DNA from: Gaeumannomyces sp. JS-464
Taxonomy: Eukaryota > Ascomycota > Sordariomycetes > Magnaporthales > Magnaporthaceae
NCBI GenBank assembly: GCA_002197995.1
Contig: NGZR01000009.1
Span: forward strand, 930,001-994,000
Reading direction: 5' to 3'
DNA: 64,000 nt
The notes under the pieces are model-generated. The model searched no databases. It saw only the letters and a list, made by a program, of their open reading frames with translations, and was not told the DNA's origin. This document shows positions 23,000-34,227 of this stretch, piece by piece. The position numbers and the translations under genes are program-made. Position 1 is the stretch's first letter. Each line of letters opens with the position of its first letter.

Positions 23000-24774
23000 C
23001 TAGGCTTGTGCGTGTCCCCTCGTTGGACTGCCCGCAGCGGCAGGCCGCTTTCTCTTAATCGCTCTCGTCACAAATTTTAGCACCGGGCTCGTAGCCGCAA
23101 TGATGACCACAAAACAGACGGCGGGGACAGCGACCAGGACCTCGACCGAGAGGGCGGCAACTGCGGAGGTGACGAGGACAAATTCGGCGACGCGGTCGGC
23201 GGGTGTACCTTTGGGTCCCGTGGCGGCGTTTGCGATGTTGAAGCGCTCCATAGTCATGGTGGTCTTTTTGAAAGCATCGCGGGAGGCGACGAAGGCGGCC
23301 CAGACGAGTCGTTTCATATCGTTAAAAAGGTTTGACGCCTCCGCGTTGAAGACGCCGTTTAGTAACGTGGTCGACGAGGCAAGGACCGCCCGGTCGAGCG
23401 AGATGCCAATGTCGACGATTTTGGGCGCTGCGAAGTGCCGCTACAGCAGCATATGCCAGGATTCGGGAAGGTCGAGCCCGGGGAGGCCATCGATGGCGAA
23501 AACGCCGTTGACGGTTTGGCCACCGAGAGACCACGAGTTTTTTTGCCAGCACGATAGCGGCGGTTTGCCCGGCTGCACCCGGATCTGCCCCGTCGAGTCG
23601 TTGCCGGTCGGCAGGTAAGTGGCATACCACGGATCTAACGTTATCGTGTAGCTGGCGCGGCCTGCCGAGTGCACCACGACCGCAAACGAGTTGTTGCCCG
23701 ACTCGACGGTTGTACGCTTGGTGTTGGGGTGTAGGCGTATGCTGGCCCATGGGGGCTCGCTCGCCTCGGTGCGGTACACGGCCTCGGCTTTACTTATTAT
23801 GCCCCAAAGGTTATAGAAGTCGCCGATCTTCTCGGTGTTGCTAAGCCAGCCGTATTTGGTAATGCAAGATCCTTTAACGGCGTACTCGAGGCGGCTGAGC
23901 TTTTGGAGGCCGAAGTCCCTGCTTGTAATTAAGTAAAAGTAATTGACCCGCACTTTTGGTTTGTTGCCAGCCGAAACGGCCATCCGCTTGACAGCGACCT
24001 GGCCCACTGAGTTTGCCTGTGCGGTACCGACGCCCCCAAGAGCGCGCATTGCCGACGGGGCAAACAGGGCCTGGTGCCGTGACGCCTCGGCAGCGGCCAT
24101 GCCGAGCGGAGCCATAGGGAAATACACGGCGTCTGGCTGTGCCGGGGCGGCCGTCCCGATGATGAGTAGCGGGGGCACCACGATTCCGGTGATTGCGCCG
24201 CCGACGAAGAATATCAACGCCGCGAGGACGAGGAGTACTCTGATGTACCGCCGTCCCCGTGCGTCATCGACAATGCCCGGGGTTTCGGGATTCGAAGGAG
24301 TGAGGCTAGTAGTGTCCTTACTCTCGCTATCCTTCTCCCTGGCTGGCCTGTCCCACTTCGTGGTTAGGAGCTCGGCCAGGAATATCGACAGCCCCGACCA
24401 TCCTTCTCGATTGGCCACAGATTTAACTTCGTCGGGAAAGAAGCTCGCGAGCGTGTGCGATAAGACCTTCCACCCCGCGATAAAACCGAGGGTGATGACG
24501 AAGGAAAGGACGGCGACCAGGGTGCTTGCGGTGGCGGCCTGCACGGAGACGGCGCGCTTGCTGCCGCCGTCGACGGGGAGGTCGAAAAGACTCCCTAGGA
24601 CATAGGCAGCCCCGGGTGGCTCGGTAGACAGGGATATGGCGTTTGTGCGCTGTTCTCGGCACGGCACGAGAGGGGCTCAGAAATCCGTTTTCGCTTTGTG
24701 GTAAGTCGGGTTTGCAAACACCTTTCATTAAGCACGTTATGATTGCTGGCTCGGAGGTCAAATGAGCTTACCAT
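23000..24774 (-). pseudogene. Fungal integral-membrane protein with one in-frame stop
   Basis: One frame runs from 24649 to 23000. No ATG starts it, but ATG at 24774-24772 immediately before GTAAGC, spliced over 122 nt to a CAG at 24652-24650, would give M-RTNAISLS in frame. Membrane segments are seen near ASTLVAVLSFVITLGFIAG, VLLVLAALIFFVGGAITGI and, at the C-terminus, EVLVAVPAVCFVVIIAATS; a large outer domain lies between. The frame is interrupted once by TAG at 23443-23441 (WHMLL-stop-RHFAAPKIVDIG) and continues for about 147 codons in the same frame. CAG to TAG is a RIP-type change. Function unknown; it diverges from the fasciclin gene to the right. Confidence 0.65.
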
Positions 24775-25097
24775 GTCGCGACCACTTAGCACCCAGTGCT
24801 GGGCATCGAGCCTGCCCAACTCCCAACCAGTCAAGGATCAACGCGCGGTTCTCCAAATAACCAATAGGCGACCCGTTGAGCCTATTGGGCTTGAATCATA
24901 TCAGTGAAAGGACCGAAAAGGGCACACACATGTCCCACCCGCTAAGCCTCCTGGCCAATGCTACAGGGTCACAGGGATAATAAACGTTAAATCGGTGGAT
25001 CTAACAAGGGGGTCAGCCAGGGTATAAGCCAGGGGGGTAAGGGTACACAGCCTGCCGCACAATTTGTAGTAGAAATCAATGTATTGCAACTGACCGT

Positions 25098-26519
25098 TTA
25101 ATAATCAATATGATCACCTCCGTTAGCCTTCACCATCTGCAGCCTCCGTATCATAGAACGGGCCAATCTCTCCAAAAAATCAGCAGGCACGGCCTCCCAA
25201 GCAGCCTGGACCGCTGCCCTAAGCTGCAAAGGTGTTAATTTTTGCAAATCATAGTGGTTTTCCAGCCAATCTTTCATATACCTCCATAGGTTTTCAATGG
25301 GGTTAAGGTCTGGACTGTTGGGAGGCCAAAGGAACGTTATGATCTCAAGGTCCCTCAGCCACTCTTTGGTTATCCGTGACGAGTGTGCAGAAGCGTTGTC
25401 TTGTTGGAAATACAAACGCGGACACCCTTGGGCTTCCAGCCAGTCAAAAACCAAAGGAATTATACGTCTGCAGTACTCGGGGGCGTCAATACTTGTCTGG
25501 TCAGGCCAGAAGTAGCTTGGCCCTTTAACCCGGCCTGCAAACGAGCCCCAAAACATGAACCCGTGGCCCTTTTGTTTTATTAGTGCAAAAGTAGCCGGAT
25601 CCTCGCAGTCGTGCACTGTAATATATCGTTGGCCTTTTAAGGGTTGGTTGAAGTACCAGACCTCGTCGGACCAAAGGAAAGGGCCAAACCCGCCTTATAT
25701 CCAATGCTCCTCTGTTGGATATCTCTCCAAGGCCCAATTCGCAAAGTTAACCCGTAGTTGGCGCGTTTTGGGAGAAAGAGGGAGCTTAACACCTTGTCGC
25801 ACTCGTTTATAGTGCAGGGAAGCCATGAGAGAATGCATGGCAGTGGTGCCCCAATCCAGGAACCCAGGGACTAGATACCGGAGGTCAGCCCAGGGAATCT
25901 GGCGGTGGCGAGGGTCCTCGTGCAGGAACTCTTGCAGTGCACGTATTTGTTCCTCGGTGGCCTCTTTTCTAGGACCCGACTTGCCGGCCTTCCGCGGAGT
26001 AAGCGGTCCTTGACAGGCCCATTGAACCTGCCGGTAGGTAACTCCAAGGGCCCGGGCAATCTCTGCATACGGCCAACGCGCGTATTCGTGAAGGGTACGT
26101 ATCTTTATTTTGGTATCGCGATCGAGCTCTTTGGCACGTTGCCTGGGAGGGGTTGAGGGAGGCCCAACGGGAGGGCGGGTGGGAGGCGTCGAGGGTCGCG
26201 GAGGGAGGGCCGGTCGCGGAGGGAGGGCCGGTCGCGGAGGCAGGTAGGGTACCCAGCGCGCGCGCGCGTCGGGAGTCGAACTTGGCGTCTGCCGGGCATG
26301 CAATTGAGAAGGCATTTGATTGAAGGTATCGCGGTGCAGATCGCCGGCGTTGGAGGGAGTTGATTGAAGGTATCGCGGTGCAGATTGCCGGCGTTGTTGA
26401 AGGGAATCGCGTGCGATTGAAGGTATCGCCGTGCAATTGGGCCGGGCCGGGGTCTCAAACGGTGGAATTCTATTGGGTTCCACGGCGTTTATGCGAATGG
26501 GCTCGTGGTAGAGATACAT
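25098..26519 (-). pseudogene. Tc1/mariner transposase (DDE_3) with one in-frame stop
   Basis: 474 codons in one frame. The first 130 residues are Pro/Arg/Ser-rich and contain imperfect repeats (APRYLQS-like units; RPALPPRPALPPRP). A helix-turn-helix region follows (IKIRTLHEYARWPYAEIARA, RALGVTYRQVQWACQ). The catalytic domain shows the first Asp in FLWSDEVWYF, the second in YFQQDNASAHSS, and the third acidic residue Glu in SPDLNPIENLW. TAA at 25697-25695 interrupts EEHWI-stop-GGFGPFLWSDE just before the first catalytic Asp; the frame is otherwise intact, and CAA to TAA is a RIP-type change. The element could therefore be mobilised only by another source of transposase. Confidence 0.9.
26322..26440. 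repeat. Three imperfect tandem repeats in the transposase N-terminus
   Basis: A unit beginning GATTGAAGGTATCGC occurs three times at 38-60-bp spacing. A neighbouring GGAGGGAGGGCCGGTCGC unit repeats at 26208-26240. Both lie in the disordered N-terminal part of the transposase. Confidence 0.8.
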
Positions 26520-26788
26520 TGATTTGATAGGTTTTTCTATGGGAAAAAATGTAGCTGAATACGTGGCCTAATTAGGAAAGACCCACAAATTTAACGTTTA
26601 TTATCCCTGTGACCCTGTAGATTGACAATGACAAAGCCGGGCCGCCAGCCACAGCGGTTAGGATAAGTGGCGCCAGCTGATCGACAGCACTAGCCTATGA
26701 ACGCGCCAAGAGCGGCCAGGAAAAATGACGCGGCGGGCATCCCGCGATAGCCCAAATAACTTATAAGGCGGTTCAAAGTCTACTAGGT

Positions 26789-26797
26789 AAATATAAG
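26789..26797 (+). promoter_or_regulatory. TATA-like element upstream of the fasciclin gene
   Basis: AAATATAAG about 120 bp before the ATG at 26916. Position-based guess. Confidence 0.3.
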
Positions 26798-26915
26798 CAC
26801 CTTGACAGCTATCCCATCCCGCCCGGCAGGAGGACGGACAGATTCTGGCCCTTTCCGCCGTCTGACCCCTTGAACCCCCCCTCATAACTCCTCTGGGCTT
26901 GCGGAGAAAACGACA

Positions 26916-28185
26916 ATGCGGCTCTTGGTTTTTTGCTTTGCTTTGTCGTCGGTGCTGTCGAGGCCCATAATTCTATTTCAGTGATGATGTGCCAGCGGGC
27001 TGGTATCGGAGTGTGTTCGACGCGGGGCCAAACGCTCGACCCGGCGCTGCGGTCCCTGCTCGACGCTCTTGACGACTTGGCCGAGACGCGGTGCTTTACC
27101 GGCGGTGTATGCCACTACGACAACCTGTTAAAGTCGCTCGACCTCCGCAAGAACTACACTGTATTTGCCGTCAAGAACGGGGCCGCGTTGTCTCCCACTG
27201 CCGGTCGGACCATCGCGCGTGGGGGCCGCAACAGCAATGACGAGGCCGTCCTCGCCCTGCACTTCTGGAAGCGAGGAGACAGCCCGCCGGACCTCCGGAT
27301 GCAAGAAGCGACGCTGCAAACAAGCCTGACAGGCCCCGGTTACGTGAACCTCGGCCCGAACGTGCCGGTCAACATCGTCTCGCGCCCCGATCGTGAGTCG
27401 GGGCGCAAGAACGTCACCCTGACGTCGGGCCTCGGAAAGTCCATCTCGGTCCAGCTGATCGATAAGGAGTATGTCTCGGGCAGCATCCAAATCGCGCGCG
27501 CAGGTAAAACGAACCACCCACCTATTTCCTCTTCCCTCGTTGAACCGGCAGAGTTCCAAGTCCCGGCTGACAGCAGCGCAAACCTGAAGCTTTTTAACTT
27601 TACCGGAGCTATTCGACCAAACCCTAATGGAAACCGGCGGGAAGCGCTTTTACGACGCTCTTAGGGAGGCTTCGCTGCTCGACGGCGTTTCCACCACCCC
27701 GGGGATTACGGCCTTCGTCCCGACCGATGCCGCCTTTGACGGCAAATCCGTCGATGCGACCGTCCTGCGATAACACGTTTTGTACGGCGTGCTGGCCTAC
27801 AGCCCCGAGCTTAAGGACGCGGCCCGGTTCCGCACCGAAAACGGGAGCGCCTTGGTTGTTTCGGCGCAAAACGCAGTGTATTCCGTTAACGGCGCCCGCA
27901 TTATCACTCCTAATGTTATTACCAAAAACGGGGTGATTCACTACGTTGACAAGGTTAGTCCCCCCCTTCCCTCTCCTCCCCAACAGAGTAGGAGAGAAAT
28001 TTTAACCGTAAGCACAGTTTTTCACTTTTAACGATTCGGCTGCTGCGAGTGCGGGTGCGGGCTCTCCCGGAGGGGCAAGCACCCAAACTGGAACCAAAAA
28101 GTCGGGGGCGGCTGGCCATGATTCTCTTTTCAGCCCAATGTCAGGTTTCCTTGCCGGAATCATCCCTGCCGTGTTTTTTGCTTAG
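26916..28185 (+). pseudogene. GPI-anchored fasciclin (FAS1) protein, damaged
   Basis: A cell-surface protein with two FAS1-like domains; FAS1 proteins mediate adhesion. ATG at 26916 starts MRLLVF; one extra T in the T6 run at 26929-26934 would join it to LLCFVVGAVEAHN, making a good signal peptide, but as written the frame stops. A 48-nt intron fits 27504-27551. The second domain (GITAFVPTDAAFDG, VLYGVLAYSPEL, NGVIHYVDK) is in another frame after an apparent extra base near 27609, and TAA at 27771-27773 interrupts VLR-stop-HVLYG (a RIP-type CAA to TAA). A 64-nt intron (27954-28017) precedes the last exon, which encodes a Ser/Gly/Thr-rich stretch and a hydrophobic GPI signal ending GFLAGIIPAVFFA. 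Domain order is complete, so damage is recent or partly technical. Confidence 0.78.
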
Positions 28186-29478
28186 CGATAATAGAAACGA
28201 AAGTCAGGAAGGTCAGCAGTGAAGGAATAGATAATATTTAAACGCGAGTTGTAAAAGAGCGAAGATCTTTATAATAGCGAGGGCTGCTGCTAGAAGGCCC
28301 GTGATGGGTAAGATCGAACGGACCATATAGATTTCGCAAAAGCCCTCCGCGGGGAACACAACCGACGTCACCCGCCCCCTGTCGCTCGCCATCTTCTTCC
28401 AGCAGGCTTAGACCAAACGGGTGGCGGTGCGCATGTCACAAGGTCGCCTGGCGAGTTTTGACCATGTCGGGACGGAACACCCAGAGCTCAGCCGGCGACT
28501 TTCGGCTCCACCCCCGAGGACCCTGGGGCCAGCGGGTCGGCACCCATCCGCCTGGGCCCCGGGAATAGCGATGACGGCAGTGGCTAGAGCCGGGAGTCTC
28601 AGCGCCGGCAGCGCGGGCCTTGTTCGTGCCTGAGCGTGAACGGCTCGGCATTCATCGACAGCTTGCTCGGCACCGGACCGCTAGCACGGTGGCGTTTGCA
28701 CGCTCAGAAGCCCCCGGCTGTGGCAGCAAGGTCAACACGGCGACGGCCAGGGCAGAACGGTCGACACGGGCAGCGCCTCTCCAAAAGCCCACACCGGAAT
28801 CCGTGCCTGCTCGTCCGCCGCCGAAAAGCGCAGGGGTTGCGCAGAGCGCTGATGGGCGCCAAAAAGAGCACCGCTCCTAGGGTGCTGAACACGCAAGCGA
28901 CGCCGGGCAAGAGCCAAAAGAACAAGAAAGTTCTGGCTCAGCCGTGTGATCCCTTGCAGGGTGGGAACCTGGCGGGGGACCTTGTGAGTTCTTCGGGCGC
29001 TTGGAAGGGGATCCGTGGCCGTCGGCGGCGTTGCCCGATGAGAGGCTCGATGTGAAGCTCACGTGAGGCTTGTTCCAACGCTTGCCCCGCGGTGGATTTT
29101 GGGTGGCTGACTTTCGTTTTACCCATTGTCGTTGTCATGGTAAAATCATGGGTGTGTGCTTGTCAACGGAACTCGTTACAGTGCCTGCTGGGTTTTAGAC
29201 TTATCCGTGCCGCTGGCGGTTGAATGCGCCAGAGAAAAAGCCCAACCGGCGTTTGATCCACAGGTGTTATTATTACTGCACGCAGGGAGGCCCCTGTCCG
29301 TTCCCGGTTCCGAGTCTCGGGTGCTCGGTTCTTCCCGTTGTGAGAGAGAGAGAGAGAGAGTATATTTAACGTCAGTAAGTCGGGATCTACCTTTCCCTGC
29401 CCCCAGGGGGCATATGACGTGCTAGCGCTACCTAAGCTTAACATAAGGCTACATGTTGCTATTAAGGCGGCTAGCAAA
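28186..29478. other. Intergenic region between the fasciclin gene and the LINE
   Basis: Open frames at 28421-29055 are Arg/Pro-rich and unconvincing. A GA microsatellite lies at 29342-29360. The exact 3' end of the LINE may fall in the last part of this stretch. Confidence 0.4.
29342..29360. repeat. GA-dinucleotide microsatellite
   Basis: About nine GA units, 120 bp beyond the last recognisable LINE sequence. It could be the tail of a LINE insertion, but this is not shown. Confidence 0.85.
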
Positions 29479-29797
29479 TTAAACCCGTAGGCACACGGAA
29501 GTCGGGCCGCATTCCGGCGCTCCTTGTTGGTGAGCGGGCAATCGGCGGTAGGGCGTATATATATACGCCAGGGCGTTGTAAAGCGCTGCGGGTGGTAGTA
29601 GTGCGTTCGGCCGGCGAGTATGCCGGTAAAGGGGGTAAGGCCGGGGTTTAGGCTGGAAGGTCCTCGGGACCCCCAGGGCCCGGCCGGAGGTGCGGGGGAT
29701 TAACGAGCCTACTGTTAGTCCTGGTAGTACAAAGGAAAAAGGTAGAGGTGTAGGAGAAAAAGGAAAAGGATATATGCGGGCTTTTTGGGCCTTGTTA

Positions 29798-30925
29798 CTA
29801 TCGTCCAGCGATAGTGTAATACTTGGTAGCTTCGACGAACGAAGCAAAAAGGAGGGGCTTTTGGAGCAGCCGTTTCCAATATCCAGGCCTGTCGAAGGCC
29901 GGGGAAGGGTCCGCTATAGGCCATTTGTTTTCTGCCGCCTTAGCCAGCCTGCAAAATACAGGGTGGGAAGGGGATTTATTTCGCTTACAGCGGCACGGGT
30001 TATCGTCTTCGTGTTCGAATTTTCGGTGGTACCAGTCGAAATCCCCGTGGCCGGTGCGTGCGGCTATTAACCTTTGTAATACGGAGCGGTGTAATTGCAA
30101 AGCTTCGGGCGTATGTTGCGGGGCCGGCGGGAGGCTTATAGCCTTATACCGTACCGGAAAGTTGTTTTCGAACCACGTGTTGCGGGCGTCCCGGGCCGTT
30201 TTCCGGGCTAAAGCTTTTACTTCGGCAACTGTTGGTTTAGCGTGTTAGGGGATCGGTAAAGCCGTGCTTAATTTTGCTTTAGCGTCGGCTTTTTCGTTCC
30301 CGGGGATTCCCATATATCCCGGGGACTATCGAACGTGGACTTAGTGCTTATTTATAAAGCAATAAACCTTTTTAAAAGCCTTTTGGGAGCTATCAAACGC
30401 CGTGCTTAAAAAGCCGTTAACCGCCGAGGTGTTATCGAGGCACAAGTGGAAAGTGCAGTTGCGGAAGCTCCAAACGGCTTTACGAAGGCCCATCCGGGCC
30501 TTTTCCGCCTCGCCGTCGAATACTTCCGCCGGGTGCGCCAACCGGCCGTGCCCGGAAAGTTTGCGTTGGCCGGTTTGGTATATTACCCAGCCGTATCCAA
30601 CTGCCCCGTTTTTTGCCTTGGACCCGTCGCTATATATTATAACGTCGGTGGGTGGGAGGGTGCGAAGCCACGCTATAAATGCTTTAGCGGCTGCTTGCTT
30701 TTCTTGTGTGGCCACCGTAAGCCCCGTATATTTATAAAGGAGGTAGGCCGGGCGGGTGCAAGCCGGAAAGAGTTCGGCCGTCCTTTGCAACGAGGTCGTA
30801 TGTTTGCCGGGCAGGCCTGCCTTAGGCCTTCGGGCGTTAAAAGCCGGCTTGGCCGTTGCGGCTAGGGGGTGATTTTCTGGTACCGTATTTATACGGGCCG
30901 CAAAACGGAGGCGGGCTTGTTCCAA
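29798..30925 (-). pseudogene. LINE ORF2 C-terminus: RNase H and zinc finger
   Basis: RNase H motifs are clear: IIYSDGSKAKNGAVGYGWVI (first Asp), DGEAEKARMGL (Glu) and LCLDNTSAVNGF (third Asp). After FINKH come a TAA and a TAG (VHVR-stop-SPGYMGIPGNEKADA), then open sequence to a cysteine/histidine cluster, CRCKRNKSPSHPVFCR, typical of the end of Tad-type ORF2. TGG to TAG is a RIP-type change. This is the best preserved part of the element. Confidence 0.85.
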
Positions 30926-31429
30926 AAGCGCTTGGGCGCCTGGAATGCCGGATTCGTAATGCAGGGCGTTTATCGGTGTGGTTTTTTAAGCCGGAACCAC
31001 TGCCCGAAAGGACGCGGTTAAAGCTTTGTCCACCCGTTCGATTAAATAGCTTTGGCGGATAGATTGCTGTTATACTGGTTTGTACGGATGTGGTTTGGTT
31101 TTGCCTTTATATTACACTTTAGCCTCGTATAAAGCCGTAGGGATTATAACCGTTATAACGGCTTTATATACCGAATGTGCCGGTATCCCCCCTATCGAGT
31201 TCGCAAGCCTTCGAAAGTGGTTGGCAACGCTTTAGGCTTTTGCAGCCTTATTATCGACGTGGGTTTTAAAATTAAGCTTTTGGTCGAAAAAAACCCCTAA
31301 TTACCGTAAAGCTTTTATAGCTTATTATATGGTAAAGCTTTTCGCCGTAACCGTTAAGGTTGTGGGATTTTTCCGTTTGGAAAAATGCATAAATTCGCAC
31401 TTCCCCGGGTCGAAAGCAACCTTATTAGC

Positions 31430-33076
31430 CCTGCCTTAACGTAGGATTTCCGTAACCGTGGCTTTTGTTTTACGGGAGCACTTTTTCGAGGTGCTACCCG
31501 TTACGCAAATGCTTATATCGTTCGCGTATTCGTACTTAACCGCTTTTGCTTTAGGTAGGATTTCGGCTATATAAAGCATAAATAAAACCGGTAATGCTGG
31601 TAACCTTTGGGGTAGCCCGCAGTCCGGGGAAAAAGGGGGCGCCGTGGCGTTTTCCAAACGCATTTTAACCACTTTGTTTTTTTGCAAAAAATATATACCC
31701 ATCGTATTAACGTTAAATCCCAGCTTTGGTTTAAAAGCTTTCGAAAAAGCTTCCGGCGGAATACGGCGTCGAAAGCCTTTGTACATCCATAGTAACGAAA
31801 GCGGCCGTTTTATGCTTTTGGAAGGCCCGTTTTACCTCGTAAGCTACGCATGCCGTTAAATCGATGGCGGCCTTTTTCGGGGTAGCCCCGGCGTATTGCG
31901 GGTTATAAGCCCGTATTATTATGCGAGGGATGCCATCCGCGAAGCTACCAGCCGTTTTAGCCCTTTCTTTAAACACGGAAGCAAAGCTATCGGGCGGTAG
32001 GATTTTAGGTTCGTTATATCCGTTTTATTCGGCTTTTTTAGTATAACCACTTCCGCTATGCGGAAAAAGGCCGGGTGGTGCCCGGCTTTAAAGCAGGCCT
32101 CGAAAAAGGCCTTAACGTATTCCCTTATTACCGGCCACGCCGTTGTAAATAGCTTAACCCTTAGGGAGTTAACGTTTAAAGCCGTGTTTGCCGTGCTAAC
32201 GGTGCACTTCCGGCATTCTTTTAAAAAGACGTAAAGGTTTTACGAAAGTTGTGCGGTTTTTTAAATAACCCTTTACTATAACGGGTTTTCCTATAGGTCG
32301 TTTTCCGCCGTAAACTTACGAAGGATTTTACGGCCTAATGCTTTCGTTTTATCTTTTAAAGCTATTATAACCTCCCCGTCGATATTTAACGGGGAAAGCC
32401 GTATAACGGGTGTAAGTTTATGCCACTTTACAGCACGGTATAACGCTTTCAAAAAATCTATTTCTTTTAGCACGCTGGCTTAATTCTTTTTTTTAACCGT
32501 CCGAACCGTTGCTTTTAAAGCACGGGCTTCGGCCGTAAAAAGCCCGCCGTTTCCCATAGCTTTTATAAAGTCCCGTTAGGCGTTAACGCACTTTTCGTTC
32601 CATTAAAGTTAGCCTTTTCTTTTAGCTTTAAGCTTTTAGCCGAAAGCTATTAACGCATTTTTTTAATAAGTTTGTTAATGCTTCGGCCGCTTTATCCAAG
32701 TAGTTCGCAATGCTTAGGTTTGTAAATAGTGGCAAGCTGCCGGCCCTCGTTACTACCGCGTTTGCGAAAAACGGTAGTTTATCGTTTAATAGCGTAATAC
32801 GCCGGCAATTTAAAACGAAGTTATTGCGGTTAAAAATTTCAATCCGTATTGTGCGATAGTCCGAATCGGTTGCTAGCGAAAGGTCGATTTCCGCTATTGC
32901 TAAAAGGGCGTTAAAAAAGGTAAAATCCAAAACGCTTTTATCGTTATACGTAGGTTAGCTTAGGTCGGTAAATAGGAAAAGGTTATAAGTATTAGCTTAT
33001 TAGGTTATATTTTAGCCTTTATTCCTATTACTTTTAACCGGATCCCACGCCGGGAACTTTGCGTTAAAATCCCTAG
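31430..33076 (-). pseudogene. LINE ORF2 reverse transcriptase and linker
   Basis: RT fragments in order include the linker (ALLAIAEIDLSLATDSDYRT at about 32900), KKAAIDLTACVAYEVKRAF and TAAFVTMDV (about 31880-31790), and SPDCGLPQRLPALPVLFMLY. The catalytic box reads YANDIS where Tad-like elements have YADDIS; Asp to Asn is the G-to-A change expected from RIP. Many stops separate the pieces, so this is dead. Confidence 0.8.
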
Positions 33077-33524
33077 TGTTACAATTAAGGGTTTGCTTTT
33101 AAAGTAAGGCATTTCGAGGTAAAAAAGGACAGTATCGCTAATCTGGTTAACAAAAAAACACGTAACTTAAAAAAACAATTTAATTGCTTGCTTTAAAAGA
33201 TGTTTAAAAGCTAACTTAGGTTAATTAATGCCGAAGTTTTAATTAAAGCTACTTAAGATAATAGGAAATCCATTTTTTATATATACGCTACTTTTCGCTT
33301 TATGTTAAGTTAAATTTATAGCTTAACTATAAATTTACAAATCCCTTTTAAATTTGTTGCTTTATTATAAATTTACAAATTCACTTTTGGATTTATTGCT
33401 TTATTACAAATTTATAAATCCCTTTTGGTTTACGTAATTCCACGTAACCAAAGCGGGGTGAAAGCATTATTTAAAGCCCCCTTTTTGCTTTGCTATTTTA
33501 AAAGCCTGCATATTAGTCGTAATA
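33077..33524 (-). repeat. Gypsy-1 LTR (left, complete)
   Basis: About 448 bp, aligning end to end with the solo LTR at 39950-40425 (inverted) and the Gypsy-3 LTR at 62457-62900. It contains three AT-rich tandem units around 33310-33425. Differences from the solo LTR are mostly G-to-A and C-to-T. Confidence 0.9.
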
Positions 33525-33869
33525 TTAGGTTTTCTTTTTTAGGCTAAATTTTTTTAACCACGTTTTATCGCTTTGCCTTTTGTTAATAGTAAGTACTTTC
33601 CTTTTTTACCATTTCCGATTCCCTTTTTATTTTAACAAAATGTTTAGTCGAGTGCGAAAACGCTTTTTCGCGAAAAAAACCGTTAATCGCAAAAAGCTTT
33701 TAGCGATTTTTTTTTAACTATTACGAAATGCCTTTTTATTTATACTATTACGAGGTTTTAAAGCGTAAAAAATGTAAAGCTTTTTTTAAAACTCGTTTTA
33801 ATGCGTGGAGTGTTTTCGGATTAATCGTTTAAAGTGCGACGTTTTTAAGCCTTTTTTTTCGAGCTTCGG

Positions 33870-34130
33870 AATATCGTCGTTTAGCATTTTAAATTTAAAA
33901 CTAAGCTGGAAAAGGCGGAGGAAAAAGTTTCCGTTTTCGGAAGTAAAAACGAATGTGGCTGGAAAAAATAATGCGCGCGGTGCGTCGCGGCATTAATTCG
34001 GTGGAAAAGTTAAAGCGTATCGAGCGGGAAAAGGCCGACCAGGCGGCTCGCCAAACTGCTTCGCATTTCGAGCTTTTTATAGCTTTTTCCGTTTTTTTCG
34101 ATTAGCAAATGCCCGGGGTTAATCCTAATT
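33870..34130 (+). pseudogene. Accessory reading frame in Gypsy-1, antisense to pol
   Basis: Plus-strand MRAVRRGINSVEKLKRIERE, continuing ADQAARQTAS and ending near MPGVNPNLNLFTFF, has the charged, helical character of real coding sequence. The same reading recurs in Gypsy-3 at 63270-63530. Similar charged helical proteins accompany fungal transposons, but I cannot assign a function. The frame upstream is broken. Confidence 0.5.
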
Positions 34131-34227
34131 TAAACTTGTTTACCTTTTTTAATTAAAGTAAGTTATAACTTTTTTTAATAATTTCTTTAAGTTTTATTAG
34201 CATATTAGGTATAGCTTTGGTTTTCCT

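Larger units (their letters stand above)
24964..26617 (-). mobile_element. Tc1/mariner transposon with perfect 29-bp TIRs
   Basis: The ends 24964-24992 and 26589-26617 are exact inverted repeats (CAGGGTCACAGGGATAATAA and nine more bases), flanked by TA at 24962-24963 and 26618-26619. The single transposase gene is on the minus strand. Base composition is only mildly altered, so it is younger or less RIP-mutated than the elements beyond 31 kb. It sits between two divergently transcribed genes. Confidence 0.95.
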
